From Aedes albopictus (lineage: Eukaryota > Arthropoda > Insecta > Diptera > Culicidae): DNA of 64,000 nt. Below the pieces are notes generated by a model, which was not told the DNA's origin, ran no database searches, and was given only the letters and a program-made list of their open reading frames with translations. The translations under genes were made by a program, and so were the position numbers. The DNA lies in contig NC_085138.1 of the NCBI RefSeq assembly GCF_035046485.1, positions 367,105,238 to 367,169,237 of the forward strand, in the 5' to 3' direction. This document shows positions 21,471 through 33,269 of the stretch, piece after piece (within the stretch, counting starts at the first letter, position 1; each line of letters opens with the position of its first letter).

Positions 21471-22169
21471 TATAATCGCAATTTGTTCCAAGCTCTAGTA
21501 CATTGCTTTACCTTTTTTCAATGATGGTTATACCAAACAAAGCAAAAATGAACAATTATACTGGTAAAGTTGACAATAATATTTGTGAAATTTGCAACAA
21601 ACCTGATAAAAATACTTTTAGAATGAAGGAATGTAACAAGTTTGAAATTATATGGTGTTGGCGTTATCTAATTCTTCAATAATGTAGAAGACCATAATTA
21701 GCGGAAATCAAACAAAAGCTAGTTTACTTAAAAATAAGTTGTTTTATGATGAAATAGTCAACTATAGTGATAGAAATCACTTAATACAAATGGAATTGCC
21801 TACCTTTAGGCGTATAATGGGAAATTTCAACATTTAATTTTGCATTAAATTCTCTAGTTGTTAGATTTTAAATGCGTTATTCGGTTTTAGAAGAGCAAAA
21901 TTAAGCGGAGAAGGGTATTTTCCTTTCCAACCGATGCTTTATTGTATACTGATCAATTTCGCCCCAAAATGGCATTTCCAATTTTTTGATATTTGGAGTT
22001 ATTTTACTTAAAGTTCAAATTTGTTGAACAGAGTTCTGTTACATGGTTCCATGGAAATCCACTGAGTACTGGTTTTACAGAAATTCTTTTGGCCATATTT
22101 GAATTGGCACTGATGTTATCTGCAAAAGTTGTTTTAAAGTGATCAAATTGACCCGGTATGTCTTAAATA
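21471..22169. other. AT-rich region, nothing recognised
   Basis: No domain-bearing frames, no clear repeats or inverted ends. Confidence 0.45.
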
Positions 22170-22350
22170 ATTCTCTGCGGGATTTCTTCTATGATTCTTT
22201 CATGGATTCCTACTGAGCTTCCACCCTAGATTCCTGCCATGATTCTTCTAAGGATCAGGTATTCTTTACGGCATTCCTTCAGGAATCAAGTAATCCCTGA
22301 TTTCGGAAGTCTTAAAAGAATTCTTTTAGAAATTATAGCCGGAATTTCTT
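22170..22350. repeat. Second 12-bp minisatellite region, left arm remnant
   Basis: Units such as ATGATTCTTTCATGGATTCC share the polarity of the left arm at 3.6-6.9 kb. Strongly decayed. Confidence 0.55.
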
Positions 22351-22979
22351 TAAGCTACAATCTATATGAAATATGGTATAGGTATTGTCTGGCTAGTTTA
22401 TTTTAGATTTTGCAATAAAATAGGATTTTTGATCTCCGCAAAGTATGTAACTCAGTTGAAGAAAACACGTTTTACAGGAATTATTATAACTTTGGTCAAA
22501 AGCACCTTTATCATATTTTCAAGCTGAAAAAATTACTTTGTATGGCGTAAACCGATAATTTTAAAAATATGTCTTCATACTTTTACAAAAAATCAAACTT
22601 TTCCTTATATTCACGTACTTCTACATATAACTCCTTAACAAGATGCGAACATGAATCATTTGTGAAATAACAAAGCTTTCTATCTTAAGGTTGCTTAACC
22701 CAAGCTCGAACGATAATCTTGGAACAAATTCTGACTTTCCTCTTTATTGATGATTAATAAAACTTTACGATCAGCCAAAGCGAACTTAGTTTTCGAGGAC
22801 TTCAAATTTCAATTTTTTTTTCTGAGATTTTATAAAAGGTTTCATCAGAGATTCTTTGCGGAACACCTGTTGGAGGAAAGCTAGAAGAAACTTGAGTATT
22901 TTCTGAAAAAAAATCTGTAGGAACTTTATAAAGAATGTCATAAATAAAAACTGCTAAGAAGGACTTTCTCAAAATACTC
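22351..22979. other. AT-rich spacer between minisatellite arms
   Basis: No gene and no clear element ends. Weak minisatellite-like words reappear from about 22850. Confidence 0.4.
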
Positions 22980-23620
22980 CCCAATGAACTTTTGAAGGAA
23001 GTCTATTAGAAAAATCTGAAAGAATTCCGGAATGAACTTCTGGAGAAATTCCAGAAGCATCTGCAGGAATTCCAAATGGGACTGTGAAAGAAAAAAAAAA
23101 AGAGTTCCTAGATGAATCCTGGGATGAGTTCCTGAAGAAATCCTGGAAGAAGTTTCTGAAAGAATTCCAGAAGAACTTTCCGAAAGAATCCCGACAAGAG
23201 CTTCAAATGGGATCCCAGAATAGGTTCCCGATAGAATCCATGAAGGAGTTCCTTAAAAAACTCAAGAAGCAACTCTTGTCAGAAGTTCAGGAGAAACTCC
23301 CGGAATTCTTGTAGAAATCCCAGAAGTAGTTACCCTGAAGTCCGGAAGGAGCTCCTGGAAGAATCCCACAGAAGTTTTTGCAGGAACACTGAAAAAAGTT
23401 CTTGTGGGATTCCTGGAAGGATCTCAGAAAGAATCTTGGAAGGAGTTTCTGTAGTAATCTTGGTAGGAGCTGCAATCCCCAAGAGTGCTGCTTTAAGAAT
23501 CCCGGATGAAATCTCGGGAGAAATTGCTGGGACTCATATTTTCCAGGGATACTTTCTGGAAGTGAAGAAAAAACTTATGAAGACATTGCGGGAGAAACTA
23601 TTGGGATAATTTAGTGTAAC
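22980..23620. repeat. Second 12-bp minisatellite region, right arm
   Basis: Units such as GAATTCCAGAAGAACTTTCC and GAATCCTGGGATGAGTTCCT have the inverted polarity of 6985-8160. Their translation (23084-23314, K/E/F-rich) is a repeat artefact. Confidence 0.7.
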
Positions 23621-23756
23621 GGTTCAACTGAGAGTTTTGGGATGCTGCCGATCGAGCATTGTTTGTTGTTTTCAGTCTTGGTTTGAAGCGCGAATAGAAC
23701 GGTTACCGCTTGATTGTCCCCTCCAATCTGTTAATAAATCAGTTGAAAACGTTACT

Positions 23757-23840
23757 TTAACCCTAGTAGGATGTTGGGGTCAATATGACCCAGACAAGCA
23801 CGCTGAACGTGCACTACGCCGTCGTAGTGTGAAAAACTTT
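23757..23840. mobile_element. Short palindromic repeat, possible MITE end
   Basis: It starts TTAACCCTAGTAGGATGTTG and includes GGGTCAATATGACCC and GCACTACGCCGTCGTAGTG palindromes. A related CACTACGCTGGCGTAGTG occurs at about 5022. The TTAACCC start recalls piggyBac-type ends, but the partner end is unclear. Confidence 0.4.
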
Positions 23841-24720
23841 TGGTGTGCTTGTGGTTATTTTTGCATGCAAAGTAGGTGCTACTAATGGTCATCCCCCTGG
23901 CAGCAGCGAAGTTAACTAATCTCTGGCCGTTATCTTTTGTGATGGAGTGAAGGCTCTCCGTACGGAAAAAGTCCTCTCTTCCGACATGCGCGTTGGCGTC
24001 ACCGATAATAATCTTAACGTCACTCTCTATAGGTCTTGTCAAGGCATTCGTAAAACGCATCCTTCACGTCATCGGTTTTGTCATTGGTCGGCGCATAGAC
24101 ACTGATTAGGCTGTAATTGAAGAATTTGCCTCGAATCATCAATACACAGATCCGCTCGTTGATCGGCTTCCACCTCACTATGACTCGCTTCATCTGTTTC
24201 CCGATCACTATGAATCCGACCCCATGTTCTGCCTTATCGCTGCCGCTGTGGTAGATGTTATATTTGAATGATGTGTTGGCAACGGGATCCACCGCCCTGC
24301 ATTCACGTTCACCAGATTTGGGCCACCGCACTTCCTGAGTAGCAGCAACACACACACCAACTTTCTGAAATTCACGAGACAAAAGGCTCACTCGTCCAGG
24401 ATGATTTAAGGTCCTAACGTTCCAGGTACCCAATTTCTAATCATAGTCATTTTTTCGTTGCGGCTGCGGGGTCGGTTCCGAGAGTATCGTTCGCATTTTC
24501 TTCTATTAGCTTCATTTTTCGTGGTGGTGCAAGGCTTCGACAGACTACCTTACCGGGGTCGCACTGCCTACATCGCGATACAGCATTTCATATTCAGCCA
24601 CTGGATGCCAGAACAGACGCTGTTTGAGCCGCACCTCCTTGACGAACAGACGCTCGGGACGTTCTTCCTCAATCTAGCTAAAGTCAGAAGGACAACAGTA
24701 CCCAGGCTGCACTAATACTT
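23841..24720 (-). mobile_element. RTE-clade 5' fragment with AP endonuclease domain
   Basis: The minus strand encodes the apurinic-like endonuclease: MGTWNVRTLN (24433), ATQEVRWP, FFNYSLISVYAPTNDK, then in the next frame DVKIIIGDANAHVGRED and NGQRLVNFAAARGM. The frame breaks near 24040. The upstream non-coding part shares GCCAGAACAGACGCTG and GAACAGACGCTCG with the 27.0-27.1 kb copy. Truncated before the RT. Confidence 0.85.
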
Positions 24721-25134
24721 AACGAATAACAATTCATTCCGTAAGAATACGCTGAAAAAAGAATCCTCAACTAACGCCAGGAGCTCACTAGTTTGTTCAT
24801 CATCACTGATGCCTAATCCGTTAAACAGCATTGTTTTCACATTATCAAATCTCATTTCGTCAACGTAAACGATTCTTGGTTATACGATTTTGTATGCACC
24901 CTTTAACGAGTTTATAATTACATTTATGCGATTTCATGCATACACCAATGCGAGTTAAACTGGTATGATATGAAAAGTACCAAGCGAAATCCTATAATCA
25001 TCTCATCGCAATACGCAATTACGCGAATTCATTTGACACTTTGCGAGCACGCTTGCATATTTTTGCGAATAAGCTAAATTTATCACAATAAAACATCAGA
25101 ATATCGTTTACTACAAAGTAGTTAGTTATACCAC

Positions 25135-27101
25135 TTACTGAGCCGGGGCCCGTGGCGTAGTTGGTCACACGTTCGCTTCATATGCGGATGGTCATGGGTT
25201 TGATTCCCAGCCCCGGCACTTGCAATTTTTCGTCAGCTGCTCTTTACCGAGAGCGGCTGACACTGACCCTCTTCTGAGCCCCATGGCTCAAACGAACCCG
25301 GATACCTGGACATCGGCGAACTGCTACTCATAATGGACCCCCAATCGGACTGGAAAGGAACAACGGCCACCTATCATCCTTGTGCTCATCATTCTACCAT
25401 GTAGAGTAGAAAAGTGAAAGCAGCAGAAAGGCAACCAGTTCGATAAAGTATAATAGAATACATCTAGGCTCTGTACAATACTGTAGATACAGCTGTCAAT
25501 TGAAATCGTTCACGTAGTGCCCTAGTGGACAATAGAGCTGTAAATTAGGTTAAGTGATTAAGAATAAAAAAAATACCACTTACTTACCTTACTGATCAGG
25601 CTTAGGCCGGGCTGGCCTCTGCTGTTCATAGTAGCCATCTCCATTCCACTCGGTCCATGGCTGTTTATCTCCAGTTCCGCACTCTGCGTAGGGTCCGCAG
25701 ATCGTCCTCCACTTGGTCGACCCACCTAGCTCGCTGCGCTCCACATCTTCTTGTACCGGTCGGATGACTCTCGAGAACCATTTTAGTCGGGTTGCTATCC
25801 GACATCCTGATGACGTGACCCTCCCACCGTAGCCTCCCGATTTTCGCGGTATGGACGATGCTGTAGCCGAGGTACTACTTATGGCGGATCGGATGTCCCT
25901 CCAGCCATCTTCAAGTGTAGCTGAGCCAAGCTGCTCTTCCGTTGGTAGGGCCACTGCTAACTGCTGCGCGTAGTCTTGAGCCACTTCTACGTTACGCAGC
26001 TGCTCGATGTTGAGCCGCGACGTTCGATTTCGACGCGTGGTGATAATTGTCGAAAGTTTTGAGCGCATGCATACAGCGATTAAGTAGTGATCCGAATCTA
26101 AATATATTCGCTCTGCGATATGTGCGGATGTTGGTTATATCCTAGAAGAATTAACCGTCGATAAGAACGTAGTCGATTTGGTTTTCTGTTTGCTGGTCGG
26201 GTGATCTCCAGGTGGCTTTGTGGATATCTTTGTGGGGGAAGAAGGTGCTTCGGACTACCATACCACGGGAGGCTGCAAAGTTTACGCATCGTTGGCCGTT
26301 ATCATTCGATACGGCGTGCAGGCTGTTTCGCCCGATTACCGGTCTGTACATTTCCTCCCTTCCTACCTGCGCGTTCATGTCGCCGACAACGATTTTCACG
26401 TCACGCGGCGAGCAATCATCGTATGTTTGCTCTAACTGCGCGTAGAACGCTTCTTTCTCGTCATCGGGTCTCCCTTTCGTGTGGGCAGTGGACGTTGATG
26501 ATGCTGTAGTTGAAGAAACGGCCCTTAACTCTCAACATGCACATCCTTGCGTTGATCGGCTGCCACCCGATCACACGTTGTCGCATCTTGCCCAACACTA
26601 TAAATCCTGTTCCCAGTTCATTGGTGGTGCCACAGCTTTGGTAGAAGGAAGCCGCTCGATGTCCGCTTTTCCACACTTTCTGTCCAGTCCAACAAAGTTC
26701 CTGCAACGCCACGATGTCGAAGTTGCGGGGATGTAGTTCGTCGTAGATTATCCTGTCACATCCTGTGAAGCCTAGTGACTTGCAATTCCATGTTCCAAGT
26801 TGCCAATCGTAGTCCTTATTTCGTCGCGTGCCGATTGTATCGAGTCGTATTTTCTCCTATGTTATTCGCAATGGGGATTTTTATGGGTGGCTTATTGGGC
26901 CTACGCCAACACTCTTGTCTCGCCGGAGGGCCATCGTGCCAGTTCTGTTTAACGTCCCAACCAACACTGGGACGACCACGCTGATGGGGCTACCACCATG
27001 GATCTAGCTGGGCGTGGTGCAGCGTTTCTTACTCAGCCGCTGGATGCCAGAACAGACGCTGTTTGAGCCGCACCTCCTTGGTGAACAGACGCTCGTTAGA
27101 C
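25135..27101 (-). mobile_element. RTE-clade copy with internal deletion, 14-bp duplication
   Basis: The minus strand starts with a 5' leader and runs through the endonuclease (ALQELCWTGQKV, TNELGTGFIVLG, DVKIVVGDMNAQVGREE). The linker follows (VEVAQDYAQQLAVALPTEEQ, SATLEDGWRDIRSAIS), and then jumps directly to the C-terminal tail, with the whole RT missing. The tail ends GTAAGGTAAGTAAG. Target duplication GTTAGTTATACCAC lies at 25121-25134 and 27102-27115. A SINE is inserted at the tail border. Confidence 0.85.
25140..25572 (+). mobile_element. tRNA-derived SINE with 12-bp target duplication
   Basis: The head reads GCCCGTGGCGTAGTTGGTCA (A box) and GGTTTGATTCCCAGCCCCGG (B box). The body is tRNA-unrelated and the 3' end AGAATAAAAAAA. 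ATACCACTTACT flanks it at 25128-25139 and 25573-25584. It landed exactly across the border of the RTE target duplication and the RTE tail, so it is younger. Confidence 0.88.
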
Positions 27102-27223
27102 GTTAGTTATACCACATAAAAGTTGATTTGTTTAACATCATATACGATAAAAATTGTCCCTCCGCTGTACATATATGCGATGGTAACTCAGAAAAGTTTG
27201 TTATACGATGTACTGCGTGTATC

Positions 27224-27478
27224 CTTAAGGACAGACTTGTTAGAATCCGCAAAATGGCCGCCACTATGGCCTACTTTGGAACCTACTCACGATTTTGAGC
27301 GCACAAATCTCTTCGTAATCAAAACCAGCGCACCTAATCTTTTTATTTGAAGCTTATTACAAGTGAGCAAGAACAGAATAATAAAATGCACTTTTGTTTG
27401 AAGCTTGCTTCTTGAGATTTGTGCATCTAAAATTCTGATACACTGTTAAAGCGGGATTTCAAGACGTTTGTCCTTAAG
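27224..27478. mobile_element. MITE with CTTAAGGACA ends
   Basis: The left end CTTAAGGACAGACTTGTTAG and the inverted right end CTTAAGGACAAACGTCTTGA form terminal inverted repeats of about 26 bp. Comparison with the 10946 copy of its host MITE shows the host sequence continuous across this point. The duplication is not readable. Confidence 0.6.
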
Positions 27479-27589
27479 CGTCTCTTGGTTGTCTGGATTG
27501 TACAGCGGTATTTATGTGCTTTCTGCTGAGATATTAAAACTCAACGGTCGCTTCGTTTTTGAGAACTAGTGGCAAGTAGTGTTAATAAA

Positions 27590-27870
27590 AGTGCATCCTA
27601 CAAGGAAACACAGACAAACAGACGTATCACTTAGAACAAAGTGCAATTCAAATCATCGTCACAAAAGCACAACCGCGCAATGCTAATTACGCTGTGTTTC
27701 GCATACTCACTGAGTAGATGGCGGTAGTGAGCAAACGTCAAACAGGAACAAAAACGATGCGACCGCCAAGAGCGAGAGATTTGCGAACTACAGAATACCC
27801 TAGTTCGTTAAAAAGGGAAACGATGGGAAGTTGGTATAGTGAGACGTCTGTTTGTCTGTGCCCGTACTGT
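27590..27870 (+). repeat. Dispersed repeat, inverse of 21240-21470
   Basis: Contains ATGGCGGTAGTGAGCAAACG, GGAACAAAAACGATGCGACC and AGACGTCTGTTTGTCTGTG. Paired with the inverse copy at 21.3 kb. Short open frames here (27718-28059) have no domain. Confidence 0.55.
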
Positions 27871-29566
27871 TACCGACAGATAGCTAAATGTATTACCTCA
27901 TCTGGTCGCTTCAATGAATTTCCCAAAATTTTACAGCTGATAACAAATTGCATCATCATTGTCATCTGTTGCCATTGTCTCTCACTATTATCATCCTGTG
28001 CCGGCCTCCTTATTTCGGGAGCGCTGGCTGCTGCTCGCTTGTTGCAGTTTCGAATTTAATCCTATTGTTACGAACCAGGTCCGGGAAAGCCTGCTTCCAC
28101 CACAGACTCGGGAAAACTCCACACAAAAGGGGTTATGTCTACTGTTGCCACGATGCGAAAACAATGCAATCATTCAGGCACCCTACAACAAGCCGCCTCG
28201 GAGGCGACAAATTGAGGCGGGATTTTCCAAACGCCTCTACAATGCACGCACTCAGCTGGCAACACTGTGTTTGAATGATGTACAAAAGAGGAAATCAGTG
28301 CCTCTTTCAAGCGTGGATCCACGCCGGTCGTTCCCACCAGGACCGACTGCATCGGGTGCAGTAAACAAATGAGTCTGTTTCTTTTGAGTTTTCCTCATAA
28401 AAAGGATATTTACGAGTAGTGACTTCCTTTCGGTGTGAAGTCAATAAATTTCCCGGGCCTGTCTCGGAGTACATGGGCAGTGCAGCAGAGCGCGTTGATG
28501 TTTCAAGTCGTTCTCATTTGCATCTGGTGGGCAGCCTATACTCGAGTGAGGATGTTGATCTAGTTTTGTCTGGAACCGTGTTTATGAATTGTGGTTTTGT
28601 TGGGTCGCATTTTTGTTCTCGAGCATTGTGACACCAAAAAATAAGAACGAAGAAAAGAAAACAAAACATGACTTAAGAAAAGGATGCGCGTATGACGAAG
28701 GACATCTGTTTCGTTCAATTTTACGGTTTTGGGAGAGATAAAAGAAAAAAAACTGGGACATTTGTTCTCGGGACAAAAAACTCGACACAGGCAATTATGT
28801 AAGAAAAAGCTTTATTGGAAAAACCGTTGATGTTGATTCCAGAGTAGATATCTTATTCGGAACTTGTTAGTGTAAAACAAAACATCTTTTTACCTAGCCG
28901 ATGAAAGTAATGATAACGAACTTGGCTATAGCATAACTATGAGCATAATCTAGAACTGTTGACGGTTCCAACCAAGCAAACATTCGTCTTAGATCTGTTG
29001 ACTTTTCCGGGTCCGCAACAAAACTCGAGTCGAGTGTCTTCGTCACGGATCGTTTCACTTTTTCAAACAAACGAAAACATTGATAGGTTTGGTCCTTTAT
29101 CAAATCATTCAATCACTATCAGCCCTTTTACCGCCATCTCCAAGAGAAGCAATGATCTCTCCAATCATTTGTATAGGTATACATTCGATATCAATGCCGG
29201 GCGTTAACTATAATGCGAACGGTTCGTTTGTTTTGGTGATAAAGTTTTATGGTGTTTGAACAACAATTGATTCCTATGTTGGTTGGGTTTCATTTCTTTT
29301 CGAATTCTGCGCGAGAACGCACCTTTTATTTGCTCTAGCTGAATGGAATGAAAACAAAACTTCGTTTCATGGAGCATGCTTCGGTGAATTAAGGACGGTC
29401 CTGATGCCGATGTTTCACCATCGTGATTCACATTTATGAAACTAACAGGGGAATTTAGAGGGTATCCGGGGATCCAGGGTGTTTCAGGAGCGTTCGAGAA
29501 AGTTTAAAAGAGTTTCATGACATTACGAAGGTTTGAGCAGTGTTTGAAGTTTCTCAGAAGTGGTAA
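27871..29566. other. Mostly unique region, no gene recognised
   Basis: 1.7 kb with moderate GC and no clear repeat ends. Overlapping open frames on both strands (27948-28372) lack domains. It may hold regulatory or intronic sequence of the Sox gene, but nothing in the sequence shows this. Confidence 0.45.
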
Positions 29567-29604
29567 GGCGCTGTCCATAAACTACGTAGACTCATTTTGG
29601 GGTA

Positions 29605-29877
29605 CACAGATAAAAATAATGAGATTTACACGTCATGTAAACTTCAGTTTAGTCATGTAAACTTAGTGTTATGATGGTTTACATGATATATCATGTAAAT
29701 TTGTGTTATATGTCATGTAAACACACAGAGTCATGCTGAATTACATGACATATAATGGAAATTTACATGATATTTTATGACTTTCACACGATATGTCATG
29801 TAAACTTCTGTGATATCCCACGCTCCAAACATGTGCATCATATGTCACAGAATTTTACACTCTTTTTTCGATCTGTG
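29605..29877. mobile_element. TA-flanked MITE (TCATGTAAAC family), nested
   Basis: The left end is CACAGATAAAAATAATGAGA and the inverted right end CACAGATCGAAAAAAGAGTG. TA at 29603-29604 and 29878-29879. The interior repeats TCATGTAAAC / GTTTACATGA many times. Related to 5375-5791. Confidence 0.8.
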
Positions 29878-30000
29878 TATCTCAGACCCCCCCTCCCCCT
29901 CTGTAGACTTTTGTTCATACAAAATTTGCGAAATTTGTATGGAGCGTAGACTTTGGCCAGAAACCCCGACCGCCCCCCCCCCCCGTGCCCTCCCTAAGAG

Positions 30001-30214
30001 TAGGCTGACCAGATTTGTCCCGTTTAAATACGGGACACAAATTGGAAACCCATCAAAAAAGATATGAATGTCCAAAAACAGAAAAGGAAGTTGTTAATAA
30101 TGCTATTTTAACTGTAAAGGACGAAACATTTAGTCAGAAGCATGAACAATGCACTAGTAGCGAGTATTTGGAAATGTAGATGTCCCGTTAAATACGGGGC
30201 GGATGGTCAGCCAA
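30001..30214. mobile_element. hAT-like MITE, nested, 8-bp duplication
   Basis: Ends TAGGCTGACCAGATTTGTCC and, inverted, TTGGCTGACCATCCGCCCCG, each followed by an inverted CCCGTATTTAACGGGAC-like block. Flanks CCTAAGAG (29993-30000) and CCTAAGAA (30215-30222) match in 7 of 8 bases. Confidence 0.7.
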
Positions 30215-30246
30215 CCTAAGAATCTACGTAGTTTATGGACAGGCCC

Positions 30247-31397
30247 TAAGGGTTTTCAAGGAGAGTTTTAGGAGGTTTCAGAGAGTGTTGGGTTACCGGA
30301 CCCTTACCTACATGTTTTAGGATTTAATGCGGAGCACTGCCAAAGGGGTTCCTTGAGGTAAGGTGTTCCATCCATCCAGAGAGGGGGAGGGCGTTCCTGG
30401 ACAAAATACACTGATAATGACGTCACATATAGTACCCCTAGCGAACAGATCTTCAACACGGAGAGTTTTACTATTATAGGAAGAGAGGGAGTCTAGTGAG
30501 TTCCTGCGCTATATCATGATGCAATAATTGGGGGATTTCCATATTTGACAGTGTCGTAACTAGAATTGAGTGAGACTACTCCTGAACAGAGAGTCTTAGG
30601 GGGTTACTGGGGTCTTGATGCGTTCTGTATGTTACATGGGGTTTCACGGAAATTTCCTGAGGTCTCAAAAGAATATGAAGTGTTTTCAAGAGCAATCCTG
30701 AAAATCTGATGCTTAAACCCTAATCAGATTCAGAGTTTCAGGGAGTTTGGGGGGCGGGGGGTGTAGGAGTTTTGATCGTGTGGCCTCAGACGTTTAAGAT
30801 GATTTCAGGAGTGTTTTAGAGTATTTCAGGATTTTGGGCGTCGGTGGGGGATTCATCTGAAACACCTCGTTCCCGATGACTTCAGAGACATTTCAGGGAA
30901 TCACCGGAGAATTCATAATGTTTTAAAACATGCCATGGAGCATATGTGGGTATCAGGGAATTTTCAGGGACGTTTCAATGGGTTTCAACGGCATTTCAGA
31001 GGCTCTATTTAGTTGATTCGTGTGCATTTCGATAAACAATGCATACGTTGCATAAAAATGTGCAACATTTTTTTTCGACCGGTATTAAGACCTCTTGTGG
31101 CAATACCCGTATCCTTAGTATTTAGTGCATGTTGTCCTACTCCACTGTCATTGAGAGGCAATGAAGTATCGATTTCTGTACAGTTCTTGTTGTGTTACCT
31201 CAGAGAATCGAGAAATCGAATGTGATGAAAAAGTACCGTTTTTATAGGGATATAAATCCCAGCGAAAATGCGCCCCTAATCAAACATAATCGATTCTATT
31301 TCTGAGAAAAACAAAACGGTAAAACTGATATTTGTCCATGCATTGGAACTCTCTGGTCCCATCCATATCTTGCTTCTAGTTTATTCCCAGGACAACA
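30247..31397. other. No gene; GTTTCAGG-rich degenerate sequence
   Basis: From 29440 to 31010, outside the MITE, phrases such as GGTTTCAGGAGCGTTC, TTTCAGGGAGTTTGG and GTTTCAGAGAGTG recur irregularly, suggesting a very old simple repeat. No open frame with a domain. Confidence 0.4.
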
Positions 31398-31399
31398 TA

Positions 31400-32383
31400 C
31401 AGGGGATAGACAAAATGATCGGGATAGACAAAATTTTCACTTTTCAAAAAATGTTCAACTAGCTGTAACTTTTCGAAAAGTGCATCAAATATTCTCAAAT
31501 TTTTAACTGTAAGTTCACCAACTAGTTGTGTATCAGTGGTACAAATTTGGAAAAGATCGGGCCATTTTCCACCAAGTTATAAAGATTCTTGAAAAAGGTA
31601 AAATTATCCGATAGCCAACTTTGAACTGTTATATCTCCAGATTCAATGAACCGAATTAAATGAAATTTTGACCATTTATGACTCATATAATGAATAATGA
31701 AAAACCATTGACTTAACTTAAAATTCTTTACATGGAAGAAAATTATAACGATTACAGTATTTTTCTAATAGAACACCAAATTATCCAAAATATCAACATC
31801 GTTTCAAAATTCAAGATGCAAATTAAAGTTCATTTAATTTCCCTCTAATTGATTTATATATAAATGTGTTTTGAAGTAAAGTAACAACATAGCAGCCAAT
31901 AAATTGAAAAAGTAATGGAACGCATATTAAAAATAGACCAGTTTACTAAAAAATCATGAATAAATGAAATTGCTATAACTTTTTCTCTTGTTAAAAAATT
32001 CAAGTTTATGCTACAAAAGTTCAGCCTATTGGACGCAGTGGCTTAATTTCCCCAACAGGGGAGGAAAAAAAAATTCAAGTTAAGTTAAATGTTTTTCAGA
32101 GTTCATTATATAAGTCATGAATGATCAAAATTTCATCGCAATCGGTTCAATATAACAGCTCAAAATTGACTATCAGATAATTTTACCTTTTTCAAGAATC
32201 TTTATAATTTCGTGAAGTATGGCTCGATCGTTTCCAAATTTATACCACTCATACACAACTAGTTGGTGAACTTACAGTAAAAGTTTGAGAATATTTGATG
32301 CTTTTTTCGAAAAGTTACATCTAGTTGAACATTTTTTGAAAAGTGAAAATTTTGCCTGTCCCGATCATTTTGTCTATCCCCTG
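31400..32383. mobile_element. TA-flanked element with very long inverted ends
   Basis: The left end CAGGGGATAGACAAAATGAT and the same sequence inverted at the right (TCATTTTGTCTATCCCCTG). The arms match over about 250 bp. TA at 31398-31399 and 32384-32385. 984 bp, AT-rich centre, no transposase. A single left end of the same family is at 41126-41200. Confidence 0.85.
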
Positions 32384-32385
32384 TA

Positions 32386-33269
32386 GAAAAAACAACGGGG
32401 CTTTAGGCTAGTTGCGAAATGCTGTCAAATTAGATAATATGTTCGGTAATAAGAAGTCCTTGTATTACCAGAACTAATCAGGCCTTAGTAGGTTGTTACG
32501 CAATTAGATACGCAAAGCGTGTTTGTTTTCCTTGCATCAAGTGTAGTTTCGGCGAGGGCAAACCGAGTCTTTAACTATCCGTATGGCAAAATAAATCCAA
32601 TTTTAGAAACTGTCACTAGTAACAAAGGCTCTGTATTATGAATCCTTATTACCAAAACGCATTACCCTAGCTACCTTCAGCTGTATAACCGATGATGTTA
32701 AGGTATTGCCTTGGACGCGTGCCGAAAAATTTTGTCAAAGATCACAAAGTGATCCGTCACTTGTAAAAAATATATGACGTACAGATTGTTCGATGATGCT
32801 TATGTAAATAAATAACATCAATAATAAAATCTCAATTGTTGGCCTATATTGTCAAGCAAATAATTTTTTTCATATGCCTCTGATCAGTTTGCGGTCTTCG
32901 ACAAAGTTTCTCGGTATATTCTAGGCTACATTTTAACGTCATAGTTTATGTGGTTCAAATTTCGCACAGCTACTTTGGAAGCAGAATGAATCGAAAAAGC
33001 TTTGTTCCAAAAAAAAATCGACCTTGTTGATCCCGCCTACTACTCATTCCTTAAACAGCGTAAAGTTCATCACTGCAGGTGAGTTATGACTGTAAGCTCC
33101 CTTACCACCGCTTTTGAAAAACGAATACCTATCTCTTGTTTTATGTTTGATTTGTATCAATGAAATTATTAGTATGGTTTGTCAACAATGCAGACCTCTG
33201 ACTCTTGATTAGCATTTATTACTTTCCGCTTAAAATAATCACTTATCAAGGTAAATTGAGATCATATAA
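32386..33269. other. AT-rich region, no gene recognised
   Basis: No clear repeats, element ends or coding frames. Confidence 0.4.

Larger units (their letters stand above)
24830..27495 (-). mobile_element. MITE with CCAGACAACCA end (copy 2), carrying RTE, SINE and MITE
   Basis: Inverse copy of the element at 10946. Its outer parts are 24830-25134, 27102-27223 and 27479-27495 (TTGGTTGTCTGG). Shared words include TTTAACTCGCATTGGTGTA (inverted at 24942) and ACGATATTCTGATG (inverted at 25094). Three younger insertions sit inside it. The left border is approximate. Confidence 0.65.
29567..30246. mobile_element. PIF/Harbinger-like MITE with two nested elements
   Basis: The left end is GGCGCTGTCCATAAACTACG and the inverted right end GGGCCTGTCCATAAACTACG. 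TAA duplications lie at 29564-29566 and 30247-30249. The 3-bp TAA target and GGGCC start fit PIF/Harbinger. Its interior (GTATGGAGCGTAGACTTTGG) matches the compact copy at 44612. Confidence 0.75.

Noticed and set aside
25140..25215. tRNA gene in the SINE head
   Set aside because: Followed by SINE body, A-rich tail and target duplications, so a retroposed tRNA-like head.
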